27,147 bases of DNA, taken from assembly GCA_003022505.1 (NCBI GenBank), contig PXTQ01000001.1, positions 1-27,147 on the forward strand. Direction: 5' to 3'. A program made the translations under genes and the position numbers. Source of the DNA: Bacteroidetes bacterium QS_8_64_10 (GTDB lineage Bacteria; Bacteroidota; Rhodothermia; Rhodothermales; Salinibacteraceae). Positions 22,709-27,147 of this stretch are shown piece after piece. Numbering within the stretch: the stretch's first letter is position 1; every line of letters begins with the position of its first letter. The notes beneath the pieces are model-generated. The model made no database searches. It saw nothing but the letters and a program-made list of their open reading frames with translations, and had not been told where the DNA came from.

Positions 22709-22743
22709 TTTTTACCGCAGAGAGCGCAAAGAGCGCAGAGGGC
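22709..22743. repeat. CTCTGCG word tract, inverted relative of 3980-4011
   Basis: TTTTTTACCGCAGAGAGCGC, then AAAGAGCGCAGAGGGCG. Read on the minus strand this gives CTCTGCGCTCTTTGCGCTCT and CTGCGGTAAAA, the same words and same order as the outer right arm of the tract upstream of the rhomboid gene. Only one arm is present here. Confidence 0.65.
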
Positions 22744-22768
22744 GTCTTCGAACGGTCACGTCGGAAGG

Positions 22769-22924
22769 TCAAAGGTCTTTACTGCGCTCGTTCAGGTGAC
22801 GCCGCCCGCGCCGGAAGCCGTAGCGCGTGGCCCGGCGCACCGTGCTGAACGTGTCTGCGCCGTGCTTCTTCTCGTAGGAGCGGTACCCGTCGGGGGGCGC
22901 TGGTCGACCATGAGGTCAATTACC
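22769..22924 (-). pseudogene. Possible gene remnant, no start codon
   Basis: A frame bounded by stops reads PPDGYRSYEKKHGADTF, then STVRRATRYGFRRGRRHLNE and ends RSKDL. The residue mix looks like real protein (Tyr, Lys, His and Phe in a GC-rich area), but there is no start codon, the frame is short and I recognise no family. It may equally be chance. Confidence 0.2.
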
Positions 22925-23277
22925 TTATTCTTGAAAGCGCGTTGAAGTTTCTAACAGAACGCTCGCGTTGCCGGTCCGCCGGAGGTGTAACGCTCTGGCA
23001 AGGAGCGCCCGTCGCGGCGAGCAACATACTATGAATGCCGGTAACGGTTTGCCTTCCGTACCCAAACAAGTAGCCAAACGCCAGTAAGGCTGTTGCACAA
23101 TTAGAGCCTATCTCAAAAACAAATGTGAGAGGGGAGAGCGAGCGAAAGCGTTTCTCGCGGGCCTGCGCCTCGATTCGCGTCGTCGCGTGGAGCATGTAAT
23201 CGGGGCGCTCAAGATATTTAATGTATTGAGCGAGCAGTTTCGGAATGAGCGCTCGCGTCCGTGCGCTGATCTTCAAT

Positions 23278-23748
23278 TTACAACTTGCGCTTTGCCTCGC
23301 TGCCCTGCCGCACCGTCCCGCCGATGACAAACGCTGCGCCAATCAGCACCAGGTTTTTGATAATGTACTGTCCCTCGGTCGTTAGCCCGAACGGAACCTC
23401 CGTGTAGCAAACGTCCGGCAAGATAAAGAGCGGCAAGAACGTGCCCACCATCTGCAGAAAGAGCAGGCCGAGCGCCGCGCGCAGGAGCGGGCGAAACAGC
23501 AGCCCCACGCCGATGGCGACCTCCCACCAGCCCAGCAGCGGCACCACCCACTCCGGCGGCAGAAAGTAGACGGTGTTCGCCACCAGCTCCGCCGCCGGAC
23601 TCATGCCGAGCGGCTTCAGGAGGCCGAACCAGATGAAGACCACGGCCAGCGCGTACCGCAGGAGCGCGAGGCCGTAGGTGCGCATCCACCCGCTGATGCG
23701 GCGGTCTATTTCGTCGAAGCGCGAGCGCGCCCGTTCAAGCGTCGTCAT
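23278..23748 (-). CDS. DoxX-family membrane protein
   Basis: A 156-residue integral membrane protein of the DoxX type. Four hydrophobic segments lie at about 25-45 (GLALLRYALAVVFIWFGLLK), 65-85, 88-112 (LLRAALGLLFLQMVGTFLPL) and 128-145. The conserved RYALAVVFIWFGLLKPLG after a charged N-terminus and GWWEVAIGVGLLF in the second helix pair are typical. DoxX proteins are linked to respiratory or thiol chemistry in some bacteria, but the role of this one is unknown. A clear Shine-Dalgarno GGAGGT (complement of 23755-23760) lies six bases before the ATG, which is unusual in this window and fixes the start. Confidence 0.8.
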   Translation of the reverse strand: MTTLERARSRFDEIDRRISGWMRTYGLALLRYALAVVFIWFGLLKPLGMSPAAELVANTVYFLPPEWVVPLLGWWEVAIGVGLLFRPLLRAALGLLFLQMVGTFLPLFILPDVCYTEVPFGLTTEGQYIIKNLVLIGAAFVIGGTVRQGSEAKRKL

Positions 23749-24196
23749 AGCAGCACCTCCGTCTTGTTGGGAATTGACGTGCGACGACTGATACGCAAGA
23801 ACGGCGCGCGGGTGGCACGCTCACCCGTATTTTGCGGCGGGTTCACGGCAGGCTCATACCGATTTGAGATGTCAATATCGTGATGACGGGGAATAAAGGT
23901 GAAAGCGCGTCAATAAGATTATCGTAGAAGGCGTGCCATGGCGCGTCTCCACAGCACGCGCCACGTCTTTCCAGGAAACGAGCAACATGCTGCGCGTCTC
24001 CACATCACGACATCAAGTAAGCAAAACGTATCACGGCGGCTTTGCGAACCCGACGGGGGCACCTCACGCTTCCGGAAAACGTGTCGGCCCCGTTGCAACC
24101 TGCCCCCGACCGGAGCCGTTTCTATACGCGGTTGCTCACTCCGACCGTCGGATTCCTCCCAGCTTCTCAGTTTCTCAGCCTCCCAGTCTCTTACCC
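23749..24196. other. 448-bp divergent spacer between doxX-like gene and acetolactate synthase
   Basis: No gene is seen; the open frame upstream of the synthase is low-complexity and unlike the family. It contains a hairpin GGCGCGT (23940-23946) with ACGCGCC (23956-23962), the word GCGCGTCTCCACA repeated at 23941 and about 23993, and a CTCAGCCTCCCAG leader (24160-24196) ending at the ATG. Core promoters were not recognised. Confidence 0.5.
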
Positions 24197-25855
24197 ATGA
24201 CCGTTTCCGATCTGATTGCGCAGGGCCTCGACGCTGAGGGCGCGGAGTACGTTTTCGGCGTGCCCGGCGAGGAAAACGAGGACCTACTCTTCGCCCTCGA
24301 AGACGCCGACGTGCAGTTCGTGCCGGTGCGCCACGAGCAAGGCGCGGCGTTCATGGCGGGCGTCTGGGGCCGGCTCACCGGCGAGGCCGGCGTGTGCCTC
24401 TCCACGCTCGGACCCGGCGCGACGAACCTCTTAACCGGCGTGGCCGACGCCAACCTCGACAAAGCACCGCTCGTGGCGATCACCGCGCAGAGCGGACTGG
24501 ACCGCTACCACCACGAGAGTCACCAGCGCCTCGACGTGCTCTCGATGTTTCGGCCCGTCACCAAGTGGAACGGCACGATCAGCGCGCCGGAGGTAGCCGC
24601 CGAGGCGCTGCGCAAGGCCTTCAAGCTCGCCGAGGCCGAAAAGCCCGGTGCGACGCACGTCGTCTTGCCCGAAGACGTGGCCGGCCTGGACGCCCCCGAC
24701 GACGCGCGCCCGATGCTGCCGGGCCGCGTCCGCCGGTCCGCCTCCGACTACAAGGCCATCGACCAGACCGTAGAGCGCCTGCGCGAAGCCGAGCGCCCGC
24801 TCATTTTGGCCGGCAACGGCGCAATCCGCAAGCGGGCCTCGCGGCTCCTGCGCGACTTCATCGCGGAGCACCCGATGCCCGTGGCGTCTACGTTCATGGG
24901 CAAAGGGGCCGTCGACGACCGCTCCGATGCCTCGCTCCTGGCCGTGGGGCTGGGGCAAAAGGATTACGTGATCGAAGCCTTCGAGCAGGCTGACCTCATC
25001 CTGTCCGTGGGCTACGACATCGCCGAGGTCGCGCCCGAAGCCTGGAATGAGGGACGGGACAAACAAATTGTGCACATCGACTTCGAACCGGCGGAAACCT
25101 ACGCGCAGTACGATCCGGTGGTGGAGGTCGTCGGCGACGTGAGCGGGGCGCTCTGGGAACTCCAGCGCCGCCTCGACGGCGAAACCCTGCCGTTCGAGGA
25201 AGACGCCGGGTGGCATTTGCCTGTCAGGGAGCGCATCATGAGCGATATCGAGAGCTATCACCTGACGGACGGCGACGCGCTTACCGTGCCTGGCGCGCTT
25301 CTCGACGTGCGCGAGGCGCTCCCGGACGACGGGCTGCTCATCAGCGACGTGGGTGCGCACAAGATGTGGATCGCGCGCAACTTTGCCACCTGCTGCGCGG
25401 GCGGCGTGATTATCTCGAATGGCCTCGCCTCGATGGGTATCGCGTTGCCCGGCGGCCTCGCCGCGTCCCTGGCCCAGCCGGAGCGCACCGTGGTGGCGGC
25501 GATGGGCGACGGCGGCTTCCTGATGAACGCGCAGGAGTTGGAGACGGCCCACCGCCTCGGCGCGAGCTTTACGGTGATCGTCTTCAACGACAGCGACTAC
25601 GGCCTGATCTCCTGGAAGCAGGAAGAAAACCGGGGTCGCTCCGTCTCGACGCGCATCTCGAACCCCGACGTGAAGGCCTTCGCCGAGAGCTTTGGCGCGA
25701 CGGGTTACCGCACGGAGTCCGCCGGCGCGTTCCGAGAGGCGCTCGCGGAAGCGGTCGGCTCCGAGGGCTTGTCGGTGATCGAAGCGCCCGTGGACGCGAG
25801 CGTCAACCAGGCGCTTGCCGACAAGCTGAGCGCATATTGGGAAAATCAGGACTGA
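24197..25855 (+). CDS. Acetolactate synthase, AlsS-like large subunit
   Basis: A ThDP-dependent enzyme of 552 residues that condenses two pyruvates to 2-acetolactate. The catalytic Glu is E47 in RHEQGAAFMAG, GPGATNLLTG and the FAD-region-like middle domain follow, and the cofactor motif is GDGGFLMNAQELETA with FNDSDYGLISWKQ. The DYGLISWKQEENRG signature and lack of a nearby regulatory subunit (ilvN/ilvH) resemble catabolic AlsS of acetoin-forming bacteria rather than the biosynthetic IlvB pair. No decarboxylase gene (alsD) is nearby, so its pathway is open. ATG at 24197 is chosen because upstream in-frame residues are non-homologous. A word leader ends at this ATG. Confidence 0.88.
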   Translation: MTVSDLIAQGLDAEGAEYVFGVPGEENEDLLFALEDADVQFVPVRHEQGAAFMAGVWGRLTGEAGVCLSTLGPGATNLLTGVADANLDKAPLVAITAQSGLDRYHHESHQRLDVLSMFRPVTKWNGTISAPEVAAEALRKAFKLAEAEKPGATHVVLPEDVAGLDAPDDARPMLPGRVRRSASDYKAIDQTVERLREAERPLILAGNGAIRKRASRLLRDFIAEHPMPVASTFMGKGAVDDRSDASLLAVGLGQKDYVIEAFEQADLILSVGYDIAEVAPEAWNEGRDKQIVHIDFEPAETYAQYDPVVEVVGDVSGALWELQRRLDGETLPFEEDAGWHLPVRERIMSDIESYHLTDGDALTVPGALLDVREALPDDGLLISDVGAHKMWIARNFATCCAGGVIISNGLASMGIALPGGLAASLAQPERTVVAAMGDGGFLMNAQELETAHRLGASFTVIVFNDSDYGLISWKQEENRGRSVSTRISNPDVKAFAESFGATGYRTESAGAFREALAEAVGSEGLSVIEAPVDASVNQALADKLSAYWENQD

Positions 25856-25881
25856 AAAGCTAAGGCATCAACTCTTTCTAA

Positions 25882-25901
25882 CACCACGATTCATCGTGGT
25901 G
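25882..25901. terminator. Hairpin after acetolactate synthase
   Basis: CACCACGA-TTCA-TCGTGGTG is a perfect 8-bp stem with a tetraloop, 27 bp past the synthase stop. No T-run follows on +. It may be a transcript-end or REP-type hairpin rather than a classical intrinsic terminator. Confidence 0.5.
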
Positions 25902-26014
25902 AGAACACGAAGCCAACACGGTCGCCAAGGCGTTCGCGGCGAGCGTAGAGGGCGACATGAACGGCGAGGTGCTTGACGCCCGCGACCATGCCTGAACGCG
26001 CCCCCGTGCTCCCA

Positions 26015-26482
26015 TCACCAGGGCCGCCAGCCGAAGCTGAACATGGCCTGGCAGACCAGCAGCAGTGCGAGCGAAGCCCACGCCGGCCAACGGCGACGGC
26101 CCCCCGGCGGTAGCGAGCGACGGTAGAGCACCCAGCCGACCACGACGACGAGCGCCTCCACCGCAAAGTCTGCCGCCGGATGCTTGTAGAGCGCCGCCCC
26201 CATGCGCGGGCCATCCGGCCATAGCGGAAGCTCATTGGCCGCCAGATCAGCTGGCAGGTGCAACACCGCGACCGCTCCCATCAGCAGCGCGCCGCGCCCG
26301 TCACGTTGCCGCAGCACCCAGTAGAGCACAGCAATGAGGGCAGCGACAATTAGCACGCCCGTAGCGGACTCGAACCACGTTTCCAGCGGCCCTTCCACGC
26401 CCGCGAGCTTCAGCACCGTGTTCACGAGATCCGGCCCGAAGGCCGCAAGGATGAGCGCCCAGAGCGGTACGCGCGGAAGCAC
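26015..26482 (-). CDS. Small polytopic membrane protein, unknown function
   Basis: A 155-residue protein with four likely membrane helices, at about 5-25 (VPLWALILAAFGPDLVN), 40-58 (ATGVLIVAALIAVLYWVL), 65-80 with 104-122 (FAVEALVVVVGWVLY) and 134-150 (ASLALLLVCQAMFSF). Conserved-looking polar residues lie in AVAVLHLPADLAANELPLW, whose His-Leu-Pro-Ala-Asp stretch could be a metal or lipid contact. I do not recognise the family. The start is GTG at 26482, supported by a strong Shine-Dalgarno GGGAGGAG (complement of 26488-26495) five bases upstream. It is convergent with the acetolactate synthase. Confidence 0.65.
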   Translation of the reverse strand: MLPRVPLWALILAAFGPDLVNTVLKLAGVEGPLETWFESATGVLIVAALIAVLYWVLRQRDGRGALLMGAVAVLHLPADLAANELPLWPDGPRMGAALYKHPAADFAVEALVVVVGWVLYRRSLPPGGRRRWPAWASLALLLVCQAMFSFGWRPW

Positions 26483-26558
26483 GCCTTCTCCTCCCAGCGC
26501 GATGCCAAACTGTCCGGTGTACTTAGCTACCGTACACTTTTCCGTGAGCGTCTTTCAC

Positions 26559-26697
26559 TGGCCGAAAATCCCCAAAAGAGATTGTCATGCTGAACTTGAT
26601 TCAGTATCTCCTGAATCCAGCGTCTTGCCTTGCTTATGGAGATTGTGCGCCCTACGGCGCAGATCGAACAATGACAAACAGGGGATTTTTCGGCCCA
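26559..26697. mobile_element. 139-bp inverted-repeat element, second MITE-like type
   Basis: TGGCCGAAAATCCCC (26559-26573) is the near-complement of GGGGATTTTTCGGCCCA (26681-26697). Nested inside are TTGTCAT (26582-26588) against ATGACAA (26671-26677) and a perfect hairpin TGCGCC-CTAC-GGCGCA (26646-26661). The internal text TGTCATGCTGAACTTGATTC is a word common in dispersed repeats of many bacteria. No transposase is encoded. Confidence 0.6.
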
Positions 26698-26704
26698 ATC
26701 AGGT

Positions 26705-26725
26705 TAAAAACTGTTCGGTAGCCAG
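26705..26725. repeat. Possible third end of the GAAGCTGTTTGGTAA repeat family
   Basis: TAA followed by AAACTGTTCGGTAGCCAGAG resembles the left end of copy B (TAA, AAAGCTGTTTGGTAAGCAGA). With only about 20 bp and several mismatches it could be chance. Confidence 0.25.
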
Positions 26726-26834
26726 AGTAAGGCGTTTAGCGTTGAGGGTTGGGGGTTAGAGGGGTCGGCGGGGAACGTGCCCGCGGAGCGTGGGGTACAG
26801 TTCGTAGGTCGTTTCTTCACAATCCATCGTCGCC

Positions 26835-27147
26835 ATGCCCACGACCCTTCCCCCGAGCGTCCGCGAGCACTTCGGCGAAGCCGTGGCCGAGGACTTTGCC
26901 TACTGGCTCGACGAGTACGTGCAGGAACATGCCGTCGAGCGGGACGAGTACCGCGAGGTCCTCTCCCGGCTCGACGTGCTGGAGGAACGGTTCGTCCAAC
27001 TGGAGAACCGAATCGATGAACGCTTCGAGCAGGTCGATGAGCGGTTTAAGCAGGTTGATCGGCGGTTCGAGAGCATTGAGGAGCGGCTCACCCAGATCGA
27101 CCAGCGCTTCGAGGAGCAGAGCCGCCAGTTCAACGAGCGCATCGACG
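26835..27147 (+). CDS. Coiled-coil protein, paralogue 2 (3' partial)
   Basis: The frame starts at the ATG at 26835 and runs off the window after 104 codons. The N-terminus MPTTLPPSVREHFGEAVAED is followed by a segment ending RDEYREVLSRLDVLEERF, which is nearly identical to that part of the gene at 20932. The rest is a coiled coil of repeating units such as DERFEQV, DERFKQV and DRRFESI. A membrane anchor like that of paralogue 1 would lie beyond the edge. The two genes are about 6 kb apart in the same direction, so they arose by duplication or belong to a multi-copy family. Confidence 0.75.
   Translation, partial: MPTTLPPSVREHFGEAVAEDFAYWLDEYVQEHAVERDEYREVLSRLDVLEERFVQLENRIDERFEQVDERFKQVDRRFESIEERLTQIDQRFEEQSRQFNERID

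Larger units (their letters stand above)
22690..23277. other. 588-bp spacer with repeat and possible gene remnants
   Basis: No intact gene is seen. It contains a CTCTGCG-type word tract (22709-22743) and a short open frame that may be a relic (22769-22924). GAGCCTATCTCAAAAAC at about 23104-23120 looks like an insertion-sequence end, but no partner end was found. The remainder shows nothing recognisable. Confidence 0.45.
26483..26834. other. 352-bp divergent spacer with MITE-like repeat
   Basis: No gene is seen. It holds an inverted-repeat element (26559-26697), a possible end of the 160-bp repeat family (26705-26725) and a G/T-rich stretch (about 26735-26800) before the second coiled-coil gene. 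Confidence 0.5.

Noticed and set aside
23933..24196. An 88-residue N-terminal extension of the acetolactate synthase
   Set aside because: Low-complexity text ending in a word-tract leader. The family begins at the ATG at 24197, and catalytic Glu spacing is normal from there.

Overview
The window is 27 kb of GC-rich, gene-dense bacterial chromosome. The best guess for the source is Rhodothermota (Salinibacter-like) or a relative in the Bacteroidota/FCB group. Three things suggest this: the proteins are strongly acidic (YceD, DnaN, KorA), as in a salt-in halophile; most genes have no visible Shine-Dalgarno sequence; and a fused KorA plus KorB pair sits beside ordinary aerobic housekeeping genes. 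This placement is inference from gene content, since there is no rRNA in the window.

Layout from left to right. (1) 1-1536 holds the end of one glycosyltransferase and a complete GT4 glycosyltransferase, both on +. (2) 1567-3876 (-) is a class A penicillin-binding protein that keeps both enzymatic domains but has no visible membrane anchor. (3) 4200-5737 (+) has a rhomboid protease and a cyclic-nucleotide-binding-domain protein without a DNA-binding domain. A 160-bp inverted-repeat element sits exactly at the stop codon of the latter. (4) 5975-10537 (-) has a DUF6940-like protein, a relic of a leucine-rich-repeat gene (on +), the 2-oxoacid:ferredoxin oxidoreductase subunits KorB and KorA, and a small unknown protein. 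(5) thyA (+) converges on the fatty acid/phospholipid cluster yceD-rpmF-plsX-fabH-fabD-fabG (-), which covers 11586-16938. (6) An 850-bp divergent spacer separates yceD from dnaA and dnaN (+). (7) From 20.9 kb to the end the region is more accessory: a coiled-coil membrane protein and its paralogue at the right edge, an App1-type (DUF2183) pseudogene with an internal deletion, a DoxX membrane protein, an AlsS-like acetolactate synthase, a small membrane protein, and repeat elements.

How the genes fit together. The central block is chromosome-core biology. DnaA and DnaN start and clamp replication, ThyA makes dTMP, L32 and YceD link ribosome synthesis to lipid synthesis, and PlsX-FabH-FabD-FabG start and elongate fatty acids. 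KorAB supplies low-potential electrons and acyl-CoA chemistry around 2-oxoglutarate. The glycosyltransferases, PBP and rhomboid act at the envelope.

The most unusual signal is in the gaps. Many intergenic spacers consist of short degenerate 'words' repeated in tandem and then again in inverted orientation, so that each spacer can fold back on itself. The words differ from spacer to spacer. Alongside them are compact palindromes with a shared GTAG-n-G start and a MITE-like family with an apparent TAA target duplication. No CRISPR array, tRNA, rRNA or intact transposase was seen.
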